Of a stretch of 64,000 nucleotides of DNA, positions 11,771 to 23,899 are shown one piece after another. The position numbers and the translations under genes are program-made. Below the pieces are notes generated by a model, which was given only the letters and a program-made list of their open reading frames with translations, was not told the origin of the DNA and made no database searches. The DNA is taken from NCBI RefSeq assembly GCF_949987515.2, contig NC_082687.1, positions 21,064,148 through 21,128,147 of the forward strand, read 5' to 3'. Positions within the stretch are counted from its first letter, which is position 1. Every line of letters begins with the position of its first letter. Origin of the DNA: Delphinus delphis (lineage: Eukaryota > Chordata > Mammalia > Artiodactyla > Delphinidae).

Positions 11771-12569
11771 TATTTGAAGGGGAAATGGAAAGAAAAGCCC
11801 GAAGGACTTAAAGGATTTGCATGCACACATCTTGCTGTGAATAATACAAATGTGGAGAGAGATGACTAAGTGGACAGCATGGGGCACTGTGGGCTTTGAC
11901 CCCTGTAATATGCAATAATAGGAAACTACAACGTGACTAACGGCAGCACCCAGGTCATAAGATGGAAGACGGAGGAACCGAAGGATGTACTGGAGGAACT
12001 CTGAGGTGCGGTGGAACTGCAGCATCAGCACGAAATGGCTTTCAGGGAGAAATGCTTCAGTAGGAAACACAGCACAGAGGACGAGGGCAAGGATAGAAGC
12101 CATAGGATAGAAGCCACAGGACAGAAACAATAAATGCCTTCAAGTGAAAAGATGAGGGAAAGAATTCTTAAAGCAGAAGTGAAAAAATCACGTAACTAAC
12201 AAGGTTGGGTTTAGCGTCAACGAGATACTAGCTCAGATGCTAGGTCTTCTAAAATTGTATTGCCTGCTTTAAATAAAAGCAAAGGCTTCTTCGCACTGGA
12301 CCTCAGAATTCTACATTAATTCTCTGCCACAAGGCATATTTGATATTAGGACCAGGGCTGCAAAATAAAGAGAAGCAAATTTCTGGCGTGTTGGAGCCTA
12401 TGATTTCCGGCCTCCCTCCCCTCCCCTCCCCGACTCTGGACACCACGCCCACCCACATACCCACCAGATGAGTCTGCTCACCTTTGCCAGCTCAGTTTTC
12501 CCCACCCTAAGCACCTCTGTGCCAATACCACTTAAGCACCTTATGAAATGTCAAAAGCCTTTCATGGTA
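11771..12569. other. Unrecognised intron segment
   Basis: Contains a 120-codon minus-strand open frame (11768-12130) that resembles no protein I know. Treated as chance. Confidence 0.4.
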
Positions 12570-13074
12570 ATTATGGTGTCCACAAATATGTCCACAAATT
12601 TGTGACACTCCATTCAGAGGGTAGAACTAATTCCCCTCCTCTAGAAGGTGACTGGACTTACTGACCTGCCTCAAAGAAATAGAATAATGAAGAGGCAAAG
12701 GTCTGTGACTTCAACGCGATGTCATACAATGTATGGTGACTTCCTCCTTGCTTTTTCCTGAATCACTCACTCTGGGGAAGCCAGCTGCCATGTTATGAGA
12801 ACACTCAAGCAGCCCTGCGGAGAGATCCATGTAGTGAGGAACTGAGGCCTCCGGTCAGCTGCCATGGGAGGGAGTCCCCGGGGGGCAGATCCTCCAGCCC
12901 TCGTCCAGCCTTCAGATGACTGTGGTCCAGCTGACAATGGGACTGCGACCTTATAAGAGATCCTGAGCCACAGCCACCCAGCTCAGCTGCTCCTGGATTT
13001 CCTCAGAACTGCTTGTTCTTTTAAGCTGCTGAATTGCTGGTGTAATGTGTTACATATAGATAGAGAACTAATAT
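12570..13074 (+). mobile_element. MLT1-type MaLR LTR (old)
   Basis: The sequence reads as an aged MaLR solo LTR: 'ctgccatgttatgagaacactcaagcagcc', 'cttcagatgactgtggtccagctgac', and an end near 'gagaactaatatag'. Limits are approximate. Confidence 0.6.
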
Positions 13075-13589
13075 AGTAAAATTTCCAATAGAGCTCTTAT
13101 TTATTTTGGAGTTAAGTTTTAAACTTAAGTTTTACTAAAATGCCTGTTTTACTCTAACCAACTCCCCAGAGAGAGAGAGAAAAAGAGAAAGAAAAAAGCA
13201 GTTTTAAAGTAATAATAGTTTTCATTATTTGGGGAATACTTGTTTACCTGCTCCTAATACACAAGAAGGTTAGATGTTCTAAGTGTTCATTTGAATTAAA
13301 TCCCATCTCCTTTTAAGCTTCTGATTTTGACAAAGACAAATGATTTTTGCCATACAGTAAGATTCTAGAAATAATCAGGCCTCAAATAGTCTAAGAGACT
13401 TCTAAGGTAAGGGATGGGGAAGTAGCTAGATTTTCTGTTGAGGAGTTTTTGCTCATTTAACAGAAATGAACAAAAAGTATACATATTCATATTTTATGTT
13501 AAAATATGACAAGTAATTTTAATTTCAAACAGAGGTAATTGCAGGAGGAACAATCTTGTTGTGGCCAGGATGAAAGAAAACTCTTTTTA
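13075..13589. other. AT-rich unrecognised segment
   Basis: No gene was recognised. A short AG-rich stretch lies at 13168-13200. Confidence 0.4.
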
Positions 13590-13800
13590 TCAGCACTTAA
13601 AACTTGCTAATAGTGGGTTTTTAAAAGAGAATATTAATACACTTTTGCCGTTTTGTTTGCAGTCCCTGTCCACATAATTTTCACATATATGATAATATGT
13701 TTCTCCCAGAATCTTTCCATCTTTGTATGCCCAATACCTAGATATTTCAGGTATATAATCAATGCCTACTGAATGAATGAATGAATGAATGAAGTTAGAG
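13590..13800 (+). mobile_element. L2 3'-end with (GAAT)n
   Basis: 'tgcccaatacctagatatttcagg' followed by five GAAT units (13772-13792) is the L2 terminal pattern. Confidence 0.55.
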
Positions 13801-13894
13801 GAAAACTGAAACACAGTTATACTCTCCTAGAGGATTAAAAAGGTATGAAAAGCTTATGATATGATTAATGTTTTACATTAAAGAAAATGCATAT

Positions 13895-14100
13895 AGTACA
13901 TATTATGGGTCTGATACTATTCTAAATGCTATACATAAATTAAGACATAGAATCGGCATAACAATCCTATTATTATAGTCCCCATTTTCTAGATGGAAAA
14001 ACTAAAGCTCAGAGAGAGCTTATGTAATCTGCCCAAGATCCTACAGGTAACGAAGAGGTGAGCAGGATGTGAATATCCCTCCTAGCTCCAGAGTCCACTC
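13895..14100 (-). mobile_element. MIR SINE fragment
   Basis: 'tattctaaatgctatacataaatt' and 'tttctagatggaaaaactaaagctcagagag' are reverse MIR phrases. Confidence 0.7.
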
Positions 14101-14108
14101 TCTTTTTC

Positions 14109-14235
14109 TTTTTTTTTTAACATCTTTATTGGAGTATAATTGCTTTACAATGGTGTGTTAGTTTCTGCTTTATAAAAAAGTGAATCAGTTATACATAAAC
14201 ATATGTCCCCATATCTCTTCCCTCTTGCGTCTCCT
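14109..14235 (-). mobile_element. L1 3'-end fragment
   Basis: Poly-T followed by 'aacatctttattggagtataattgc' and about 100 bp of L1 3' UTR, nearly the same as the 3' end of the full-length L1 at 34413. Confidence 0.88.
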
Positions 14236-14940
14236 CTTGACCTGCCAGGGCAGCGCCCTAACTGATCTCACGTGAGCTCACACCTGGCCGGTTCTCAAGT
14301 CCAGAGAAGGTGCAGGTGGCCGGCGAGAGAACTGTACCTGCTTTGTGGCGTTCGGGGGAATTGTGGTTATTCACGAGTTTCTCTCACTAGACCGCCAATT
14401 TAACACTCTGTCAACTGTCCAATTATTCACGTTTGCGTGGAGCTAAGTGGGTTCTTCTCCAGCTGCACACCTTTTTTTCTCAACATAATTAATGAAGCTC
14501 ATCAAAACCCTAGAAAACAAGCCCAGAGCACCAGCCACTCTCATTGACATGTTAATAGGAGGTCAGGCGCTCCTGACCCACCGCAGGATGTTTATATGGC
14601 CCCAAGGCTGCTGCTCGCAAATGTTATATGTTGACAATAGGGTTTGAATGAATAAGGGAAGCCCCGGGTAACAAACGGTTGTGGAAGTATCTGAAGGCCG
14701 TGGGCCACGCAGAGCAGGTGAATTCGAATGACAAGGACACAGAGCCTGCTGTGTGTGGCTCTCGGGATGTCCGGAGGGCAATGGGAGGCACCAGTCTATT
14801 CTGTCCAGTCTATGCTGTCCAGTTTAGGGTCACAGAGCTGTTAAGAGTTGACATGAAGAATCAGCGGCTCTGAAACAGCCAAAACATTTTCATCCTGCTT
14901 CACCTCTGGTCCTGCCGATCGCCTTTCTGATCACACAGCA
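14236..14940. other. Unique intronic block, candidate enhancer
   Basis: Not repeat-derived as far as I can tell. It contains clustered motif-like strings: CAGGTGGCC, CAATTATT, CAGCTG (14460-14465), TAATTAAT (14486-14493) and TTGACATGTTAAT. A conserved non-coding element is possible but cannot be shown without an alignment. Confidence 0.35.
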
Positions 14941-14966
14941 GACTTTTGCTATTGTTGTTTCAGACC

Positions 14967-15475
14967 TGCCCTGTCCAACACCTGGCCACTAGCCACGTGT
15001 GGCTATTGAACACCCAAAACGTGGCCTCTGCAAACTGAGTTGTGCTGTAAGTGTAAAAGACACACCCGATGTCAAAGACTTGGTATGAAGAAAACAATGT
15101 CAAATATCTCATTAACAATTTTTATATTCTTCGACATCATATTTTCATATATTGGGCTAAATAAAAATAGATTAAGGGAATTCCCTGGCGGTCTAGTGGT
15201 TAGAGCTCCCCGCTTCCACTGTAGGGGGCACGGGTTCCATCCCTGGTTGGGGAACGAAGATCCCATCTGCTGTGTGGCACGGACAAAAAATAAAAATAAA
15301 AGCCTGGCTTAAATAGTCAATTCATTTGCTTTTTTAAAAATACACACATATATATATATTAAAATTAATTTTATCCGTTTCTTTGGGCTTTTTGTGACGT
15401 GGCCAATAGAAATTTTTAAATTCCATGGTTTGTATTTGTGGTTTGTATGATATTTCTATTGGCAGTTCCGCTCTC
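14967..15475 (-). mobile_element. MER3-like hAT transposon, split by a SINE
   Basis: The left part (14967-15175) contains 'gccactagccacgtgtggctattgaacac' and 'atctcattaacaatttttat'. The right part (15301-15475) ends in 'gatatttctattggcag'. Together they follow one MER3-like unit interrupted by the SINE at 15176-15300. Confidence 0.65.
15176..15300 (+). mobile_element. CHR-type SINE (short, old form)
   Basis: GGGAATTCCCTGGCGGTCTA, then the B-box-like GGGTTCCATCCC and a TAAAAATAAAA tail. It is closer to the plain tRNA-Glu head than the longer cetacean units, and is inserted in the MER3-like element. Confidence 0.85.
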
Positions 15476-17044
15476 GAGTTTGGTACACCTACACCCGTCA
15501 CAGCTCTGAGAGGCCAAATGATTTTCTCGGGGCTTTTCTGCCACAGCAAGGAAAATCTTAGTCAGAAGTGATATTGAAACTAGCATTGTCTGTCCTGAAG
15601 GCTGCTCTACAGTCAGATGTGAACCACCCTGCATTCCAGGGCCTTTGGTCACCCTTCAACCTGATGGTTTCACATTCCAGGCCCCTCGGGGACAGCACAG
15701 CATGGTACCTCGTGGCACACGGTACTTGGATTCTTACTGCACGGACCTGACAAGCTGACTCTCTGCTCTGCGCTTTAGTGGCTTTTAGGGAATGAGCAGG
15801 TGTACCAGAGCCCCAGCCTGTGGTTGTGCAATTCATGAATAGCACAACAGTGTCCAGTGGAGGGTGCAAGGGGGCTGCAGCTTCAGTCCATCTTCTCAGA
15901 GGGGGTGACCATTTCCCGATTCTCACCCAGGCACTAGAAACACTAGCAGTGGCCTCAGGTGCACTGCTGTCTCCACCCAGAGATGACTTTTTCCTTGCAC
16001 CACTGTCTCCCTTCAGCTTGGCACTGCAAGCATTGGTGGCCTAGCAAGCTCATTAAAGTCCTTTGTATGAACTGGCTGGAGCCCAGTGCAGAAAAGAAGC
16101 CCAAACACACTTTCAAATGTGTCGGATGCAAAAGCAATTAGGGAGTGCAGGTATGTTGATAAAACGTCTTCTAGGAAATCATAATATTAATACATGAGAG
16201 TTATCAGTTTGGATACTATATGGAGTCAATACTTACTCTTTAGTAAATGAAAATGTATAGATAAGCTGCATAAGCTCATGAATCATATTAACTAATCATG
16301 AAAATGTATTAGAAATGTAACTAACTCAGGAAAGGTATTTTGATTCTTTACGCACTGGGTCAGAGGCAAACCATTTGGTATCATAAAACAGATGAATTCC
16401 ATAGAAACTTGCTCAGCAACCAAGATATAATACACTATCTTTGTATAGGAAAACAGCATTTTGTTTTTCAAAGAAAAGTCCACAGTTGCCATGAGTAGTT
16501 AATGAGTGATGACGTACTATGTTTGAAAGCTTGGAATCCTGCGCCTCTGATATTCTCGCATGATTGGCTATCTTTAGACAGGACTTTCGAGTAATAGGTA
16601 AGATGTGACCAAGTAAATCCTTATGATAGAAATATTAAGCAAAAGGAACATATAATAGTCTATTACTACTCTAATGAAAACAACTATTTTCATAATAATA
16701 GGAATTTATTGAAAACTAAACCCTTGTAAAAACAAAAAGCCCAACTACAAAACACAGGAGAAGCTATTTGTGGCTCAATTTAACACAAACTTTTAAAAAA
16801 GTGCTATGTGCTGGCTTCACCCTGTTGCAGAGCGTGGAACCTGTACCTTAGCCAATGAGAGATACAAATCAGCAGAATAAGATAAATAATAACAACTGTT
16901 TGAGTTGCTTTTAAATACAAATAAGTTTTGATATTTCGATGTATATATGACATGCTTATCATCTTTCAGAAAATATTATACTACCCTAATATTTAACCTT
17001 ATGGTCATAAATATTTGATTCATTTCCCTTTCATCTCATCATAT
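15476..17044. other. Unrecognised intron segment
   Basis: Unique-looking in the first 600 bp, AT-rich after 16140. The short open frames are not protein-like. Confidence 0.4.
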
Positions 17045-17515
17045 ATTCAATCACCAGGTTCTGTTATTCCTTTCCTCTAAATGCTGCTGTGTCTGTTTCT
17101 CCTTCAAATTTAAATGCCACATCCAGATCGCGATTCTTACTGTCTCCTACTTCAAATAGCAGAAGGTCCACTAGCTGTTCTCCCATGCCTTTCGCTTCAC
17201 TATTCTCCAAGGGTAACCTTCCGTCCAGACTGGCCAGAATCTGTATCATCTCTTAAGGAACAACCCCTTGCCTGCGCCAGAATGTCTTTCTACCACCTTC
17301 CACGCATCCAACTCCTACTTATTCTTGGTCTGCCTCAAGGCTTACCTCCCCCTTGGAGGCTTCTCCTTTCCAGTCCCGGCAGTCCTGACCCTCGCCTCTC
17401 TCTGCCCATGAGCCTTAATGTAGAATTTAGTAAGATGGCGCTTAACCACTTGCTGCCTTGTATTTACTTGTTTCATAAGCCTTCTCATCTCCCCAACTAG
17501 ACTGCCAGACACTGT
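17045..17515 (+). mobile_element. L2 LINE fragment
   Basis: 'tgctgctgtgtctgtttctcc', 'tcttggtctgcctcaaggctt' and 'ccccaactagactgcc' follow the order of the L2 3' region. Confidence 0.6.
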
Positions 17516-17543
17516 AGATGATATATATATATTTTTTTTCACA

Positions 17544-17644
17544 GCCATGGCCGCTGAGCCTTGCGCATCCAGAGCCTGTGCTCTGCAACGGGAGAGGCCA
17601 CAACAGTGAGAGGCCCGCGTACCGCAAAAAAAAAAAAAAAAAAA
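17544..17644 (+). mobile_element. CHR-type SINE, 5'-truncated
   Basis: Only the 3' body from 'gccatggccgctgagcc' to the A-tail is present. The tRNA-like head is missing and the left end abuts a TA/T-rich stretch. Confidence 0.93.
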
Positions 17645-17879
17645 TCACTCTATCCTAAAAAAGAAAAAGAAATCCAGGAAGCGCAGAGTACCCTAACTTT
17701 TCCATCTTACTTCAAACGATACAAGTCGGAGACCTTGCAGAATTTATAGTTCCACGGACAATAATTTAAGCACATGCAAATACTGAGCAGTGAAATAAAC
17801 ACAGGTTGCTTTAACTGTAGTTCCAGTTATCTTATGTACTATTTCTCCAATAGAAAATGGTGGTGGATTGCTTATTAAC

Positions 17880-18010
17880 ATCCACCTTCCCAAGCCTCGT
17901 CGTAGACCTACTGATTGTGCATCTTTGGCAGTGGAATCTGATCCCCTGTATCTTGAACCATTTCTCCAGGTGATTCTTAGGCCCACAAAAGTTTCAGAAC
18001 CACTGTCTGA
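17880..18010. mobile_element. MER5-like hAT fragment
   Basis: 'gtggaatctgatcccctg', 'ccaggtgattcttaggccc' and 'tttcagaaccactgtct' resemble one end of a MER5/Charlie element. Confidence 0.5.
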
Positions 18011-19559
18011 CGGGTTGTAAGCTCCCTCAGTAAATAAGAATATTCTCATCCCACAAAACCTTTAAAGAGTATTCTCATAGGGGGCTAATTAAAACCTCTT
18101 TCTTCCACAGTACTATTATAAAATGAATTCCTTTCCTAAAACTTTTCTTTTTCTGCTGTTTACTCTTAGCCTCATATTTCTAAGACTCCGACAGAATATC
18201 AATCAGGATTTTCAAAATATGCCAGTATGTGGATGGAAATGACCTATTATGCCCATGAACTGGAACATGAATTGGAACATTTCATTTATTATCTGGAATT
18301 TGGTAGTGCTTCTGCCCACGGGTTTCCCCTCAGCTGGGAGGCCCTGGATTGAGTCAGTGATGAGGGTTCTGTCAATATTTTACCTTGCATCTGAGTTGCC
18401 AGATGCTATTGGCTTAGTCAGGGTCATGGAACTTAAATTGTTTCCATAGTCCTTGAAGTAATTCAATATTTTCAAGATTCTAAAAACCACTCAATGGTTA
18501 TAACCACCAGATCTTATTCTAAAATAGCATGATGGTCATGTTGACACTCCTATCTTTCTGAACACATGTATTTGACATGCACATTTTATGTCAAGAGAGC
18601 ACTTTAGCATTCATGAAATCCGCTCTATTAAAGCCCAAAATGTTAGAAGCAATAATGTGAAATACGCTGTAACATATAAATTTCAATATCGGACAGTATT
18701 CGATATTCAGATAGAAAGGTGTTGAAAGTCGCCAAGGAAGCCTCTGGTAGACTGAATATCCACATTTGTCTTGGATTTTCCAACTCCCTGGTATAGTGAC
18801 AATGAAGTAATAAAAATGACATAAGCATCCAAAAACAAAGAGGGTGGGGGATGGAAGTAGCCATCCAGGGTGTCAACAAAATTCTGGAAGATGAAAATCA
18901 GATGGCTGAGTGGTGAACGACTGAGCTGTTTAGGGAAAGCTAAATCTAACCCGGCAGTGGGGGAAGCCAGAAATAAAGCAAGATGGGTCAAGTTAAAGGA
19001 TGCTGTACAATCGCAGGAGTCAGAAGCACCTCTGAATGCCAGGGTGGGAGGTGTGGGGTGCACACAAAAGGAAAATTGGCTAAAGTTCTGTTTCATGAAG
19101 AGGTGGACCAGATACACAACCCCAGACTGGAAGGAGTCGGGAGAGGTGAAGCCACAAAGCTCTGGAATCCTGCATCCCAGCCCTGGCTGAGGGTGGGCTG
19201 AGGAGCCATACAAAACAGGGAACTTAAGTGAAAGTCTACAAAGTATTTACTGAGATGCCCCTCGCCATCACCGCCACCTGCCGATCCCCTTCCTCTGCTC
19301 AGCTCCTGAAAGCCGGCCTCTAGATTTACAACTCTCTGTAACGAGGTTGAGGGAGTCTTTTCTGACTGGCCCTGGGGGGAAAATCTGTAGACGCTGGCCT
19401 AGTGAAGTGGCTGGGTTCTAGCTCAATCCCCCTACAGTGAGGCTCCGCATTTGACAAGCCCTATCTAAGCGCACAGAGCAACTAGTTAGCTTTACCGTGC
19501 CTCACCCTTTAACTAAACAAACGTGTGAGAAAAGCTTTCAATGTGAAAGAAAGAAAAAT
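18011..19559. other. Unrecognised intron segment
   Basis: No gene. Overlapping open frames on both strands at 18707-19213 have no protein-like signature. Confidence 0.4.
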
Positions 19560-20450
19560 AAAATGAGCATACGGAAAAATGGTGCTTAGGAGAAACAGAG
19601 ACAAAGCAGGGAGTACAAGAAAACTTAGTTTTAAAATGATAATTAATAGCTTTAGATCGAAAAAGGGTAAATCAGAGAACAAGGAAGAACTTATGGAAAT
19701 TAAAAATGTGATAAATAAAATAAAATGTTTAATTTTAGAGTTGGAGCATAAAGTTAAGAAGATCTCACGGAATGTAGAACGGAAGGACCGAGATATGGAA
19801 AATTGAAAAGATACGAAAATTAGAGAACAATCCAGGAGGTCTGATACATGATGAATAAAAGTTCCAGAAAGTTAAAAAAAAGAGAAAAGGGAAGGGAGAA
19901 ATGATCAAAAAATAATACAAGAACATATCTTAAGGACACAGTTCCAAATTTAAAAAAAAAAAAGTCATAGTACCAGACATAGTGAATGGAAAAGGGCTAT
20001 ATTAAAGCATATCATCAAGAAATTTTAGGGATAAAAGAAGATGTGAAAAGCTCTCAGAGGGAAAAAACAGGTTACACACGTAGAGTAGGAGATCCAAATG
20101 TCACTGGACTTAGCAGTATGAAAGCCACAGGATGGTGAAGAAATGCCTTTACAATTTGGACGGAATAAGTTTTCTTGACTATAATTCTACATCTGGCAAA
20201 CTATGAGTCAAATGTTAGGATAAAGACATTTTCAAAAATCATTTTCATAAAAACAGTCTCCTGTGCACCATTTCTTAAGAAACTCTGAGGATGTGCTCCA
20301 CCAATTTAAGGGACTAAGCTGAGAAAGAAGAGGAGAAGGGATCAAGAAAAACAGATAATGCAACACAGAAGGGGGTGAAATATTCCAAGAATGATGGTGA
20401 AGGGCAGTTGTATGACTTCAGTTAAGCGGCAGACCAAGAAAATGTAGGAC
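19560..20450 (+). mobile_element. Old L1 / HAL1-like ORF1 region
   Basis: Degraded L1 ORF1-type sequence: 'gttggagcataaagttaag', 'caatccaggaggtctgatac', 'ttccagaaagtt', 'cttttcaaaaatc'-type phrases and 'tctacatctggcaaactatgagtcaaatg'. Frames are short and broken. Confidence 0.6.
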
Positions 20451-20501
20451 AGAAGAATATTGGCACAAAAGCATATAAGCCTTCAGGAGAGACACCGAAG
20501 G

Positions 20502-20507
<6 letters not shown>

Positions 20508-20543
<36 letters not shown>

Positions 20544-20612
20544 AGAAAGAGAGAGGGAAGTAGGAGGTGGGAGGAGAGGGAGGGAAGGAGAGAAAGAGGG
20601 AGAGAGAGAAAA
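20508..20612. repeat. (GA)n and GA-rich tract
   Basis: About 16 clean GA units (20508-20540), then impure purine sequence. It produces spurious Arg/Glu-rich frames. Confidence 0.95.
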
Positions 20613-20740
20613 AAAGAAAATAATAAAAAATGGAATATTTGATGTACTTGATCATAGTGAAAGTTGTAAACGGTCAGAAGGGTTGAGGATAGACTGAAAG
20701 TAGGTACAGAGATAACATCAATTAAAAAAAGAGGCAGTTA

Positions 20741-20950
20741 GGGCTTCCCTGGTGGCACAGTGGTTGAGAGTCTGCCTGCTGAGGCATGGGGACATGGGTT
20801 CATGCCCCGGTCCGGGAAGACCCCACATGCCGCGGAGCGGCTGGGCCCGTGAGTCATGGCCACTGGGCCTGCGCGTCTGGAGCCTGTGCTCCACAATGGG
20901 AGAGGCCACAACAGTGAGAGGCCCGCGTAACGCAAAAAAAAAAAAAAAAA
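20741..20950 (+). mobile_element. CHR-type SINE
   Basis: Complete unit with an A-tail. GAGGCAGTTA at 20731-20740 recurs at 20951-20960. Confidence 0.95.
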
Positions 20951-20960
20951 GAGGCAGTTA

Positions 20961-22170
20961 TAAATTCCAGGGAAAACAGAAGGTTATACAAGAAAGGAAA
21001 TATAACCATAGTATAGTACGTAGCTAAACTGTGAGGCACTATGCAAACGTCAGCCATGTAAATATGCAATACCTTCAAAATCATAATTTGTGATATATTG
21101 AGTTCTACTGAGAGTATGCGAAGAGAAAAAGAGAGGCGGTGTGTGGAGGGGGGTGTTTGTGAGGAGGCAGTGTAAGTGAGTTAAATCCTCGTCTTTTATA
21201 GAATCGAACAATTGAAATACTGAGGAACAGCAGCTTATGGAGATAAATAAGAGAAAACAACTTCATGAATTGAAGCAACTGCCTTTGGGAAGCAGAAATT
21301 AGAATGGAGGGGAGGAAGCGGGGGGCTGCTGCTTCCTATGATAAGCCTTACAGTACTATTTGATTTTCTGAACTAGGTCATGTATTATTTGGATAAAACA
21401 AACAATACAGAATTTACAAAAACTAAACAAAGAGGCACCAAGTTTTTAAGGTTAAGAAAAATGTATCTTCAAAGAGATTTCCATGATGTCTGTGAATATT
21501 GGAGCTCTGGTCCTTCCCTGGAGATTTTTATGGCTCCAAAGCTTATGATAATATACCTCACAGGAGACCCAACAGATTTTGGTAAAATAAAATTGAAAGG
21601 GGAAAACATTCTGTAAAATATAAGCATATAGGGACTCATTATGATAGACCCAGCCACACACAGAAAACACACGTATGAAGAATAAAGTAGCAAAGTGTCC
21701 ATGATTTATCTAGTCCTATCATTGCAACTAGTAAAAATTAACATCACATTTTGGAAATCATTCACTTTCCAGTCTTCCCCGTAGGAATTATTCTTGGCCT
21801 CTGGGTAACCCTGTACCCTTCCTTGACCAGAAAGTAGTTATTTGCTTTTGCCTTACTTCTTTCATAGTTGCTCCATTGTTTTTTCACTTGTGGGACACAG
21901 AGACAGAGTTTGCCATCCCAGCAATCTCATTGTTGTTCCACTGGTTCAAGATAACCACCTCCTATCAAAGGATTGTTTTTAGACTTGCCTTTCCAGTTCT
22001 TCTATTTGATCTCAATGGCAGCTCTGTGTTATCTGTGCTAACTCTCCCCGTTGGAGCTGATAATCAACTGTAAGCATATTTTTGGTCCAAACTTTGATCA
22101 TTGCCGTCAAATGACTTATGAAACATCCTTATGTTTAAGACACGGCGTTCTGTACTATACAAAAATTAGT
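20961..22170. other. Unrecognised intron segment
   Basis: No gene or clear repeat. Purine-rich near 21110-21175. Confidence 0.4.
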
Positions 22171-22171
22171 A

Positions 22172-22176
<5 letters not shown>

Positions 22177-22220
<44 letters not shown>
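22177..22220. repeat. (GA)n microsatellite
   Basis: About 17 uninterrupted GA units followed by a GGGAGAGAGG end. Confidence 0.95.
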
Positions 22221-22311
22221 GTCCTGTCTTTGAGAAACAAGATCAGGAAGATAATAGACACAAACCAAAGTAAGTTCTGGTTATTTCACCACAGAAACAC
22301 ATATTTAAAAA

Positions 22312-22422
22312 ATTAGAGAGCAATCCAGAAGGTCCAATACATGATGAAGAGAAGTTCCAGAAAGTGGAAAACGAGAAAAGGGAAGGGAGAAATGATCAAA
22401 GAAATAATAACAAGAGCATAAC
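22312..22422 (+). repeat. Second copy of the old L1 ORF1-like segment
   Basis: By eye about 85-90% the same as 19819-19930, including 'gatacatgatgaa' and 'aaaagggaagggagaaatgatc'. Confidence 0.7.
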
Positions 22423-22825
22423 TCAGAGAAGAGTTGAAAGCTTATAATGGTGGAAATTTTATTAATATTTTCATTGTCACTATTTTAGCTGATTTTCATA
22501 TGAATTAAGAGAAGATTGTAAGGAACGACAGGTGATGTGGAGAGAGAAAGGAAAAGAGAGTGAAGTGTGGGGAGAAGGGGTTTGAACTATCTCCTAGAGC
22601 AGGGATTCACAACTCATATATGTAAATGAATAGAAAGTAATGATGTCACCTCCATCCTACTGGCAAATTGGATAACTAAGGATTTTTTGAAAAAAAATCA
22701 GTAGAATGTAAACATTTAAAATATAGGGTATTTTCCTTCCTTAAAAACATTCTTTTCCTAGTGGTAGAATTAAACATACATGTATGATGAAACATTAAAA
22801 AACTAAGTGAAGTATAAAGAGGATT
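22423..22825. other. Unrecognised intron segment
   Basis: AT-rich, no assignment. Confidence 0.4.
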
Positions 22826-23450
22826 GCTCAAAAAGATACATGTACCACAATGTTCATTGCAGCTCTATTTACAACAGCCAGGACATGGAAGCAACCTAAA
22901 TGCCCATCAACAGAGGAATGGATAAATAATATGTGGCACATATATACAGTGGAATACTACTCAGCCATAAAAAGGAACGAAACTGGGTTATTTGTAATGA
23001 GGTGGATGGACCTAGAGTCTGTCATACAGAGTGAAGTGAGTCAGAAAGAGAAAAACAAATAGCGTATGCTAAAGCACATATATAGAATCTAAAAAACCGG
23101 CACTGATGAACCTAGTGGCAGGACAGGAATAAAGATGCAGACATAGAGAAGGGACTTGGGGACACAGAGCAGGGAAAGGGAAGCTGGGACGAAGTGAGAG
23201 AGTAGCACTGACAGAAATACACTACCAAATGTAAAATAGGTAGCTAGTGGGAAGCAGCTGCATAGCACAGGGAGATCAGCTGGGCACTCTGCGATCACCT
23301 TGAGGGGTGGGATAGGGAGGGTGGGAGGGAGGCTCAAGAGGGAGGGGATATGGGAATATACGTATACATATAGCTGATTCACTTTGTTGTACAGCAGAAA
23401 CTAACACAACATTGTAAATTAATTATACTCCAATAAAGATGAAAAGAAAA
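22826..23450 (+). mobile_element. 5'-truncated L1 (ORF2 end + 3' UTR)
   Basis: Starts in the ORF2 C-terminal region (frame 22850-23062 encodes [20 protein letters not shown] and WHIYTVEYYSAIKRNE), then the L1 3' UTR ending 'actccaataaagatg'. Opposite in strand to the full-length L1. Confidence 0.93.
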
Positions 23451-23479
23451 ACACAATAAATAACACTCAAATAAATGAA

Positions 23480-23870
23480 AGAAAAGTATAAAAAGGAAAA
23501 CAATAATCGCTCATAATTTTACCCACCAGAAATACCATTCTTAATATTTTAGCTATTCAGTATTTTTCTATACCTATTAAAAAACATAATTTAGATTGTG
23601 ACATACAAGCTGTTATTTGATCTGCTCTTTTCACTCATATTTTGTGCATTTCCATGTGATTAATCATTCATTAATAGCATGATTTTCATGTACATTATTC
23701 ATTTTTCCAAAATGCTTATTTTGGTCCTAATTTTCACAATCATAAGAAAAACCATGAGCATAACCTTTGTACATAAATCTTTGTTCAATTCTCTAATTAT
23801 AAGGAATAATATGTAAATTCTGAGAAGTGGAACTATCAGATAAAACATATTCAAAATTTTGAAATAAGTT
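23480..23870 (-). mobile_element. Ancient L1 3'-region fragment
   Basis: 'tttgtgcatttccatgtgatt', 'cctttgtacataaatctttg' and 'tgagaagtggaactatcag' are phrases of old L1M-type 3' sequence in reverse. Confidence 0.55.
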
Positions 23871-23899
23871 GTTTTTTTTTTTTTCTCTATTTTTGGCTC

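Noticed and set aside
11768..12130. 120-codon minus-strand frame with hydrophobic stretches
   Set aside because: No family resemblance, no splice or promoter context, and no supporting conservation evidence.
20422..20655. Arg/Glu-rich and Ser/Leu-rich frames
   Set aside because: Translation of a GA microsatellite.
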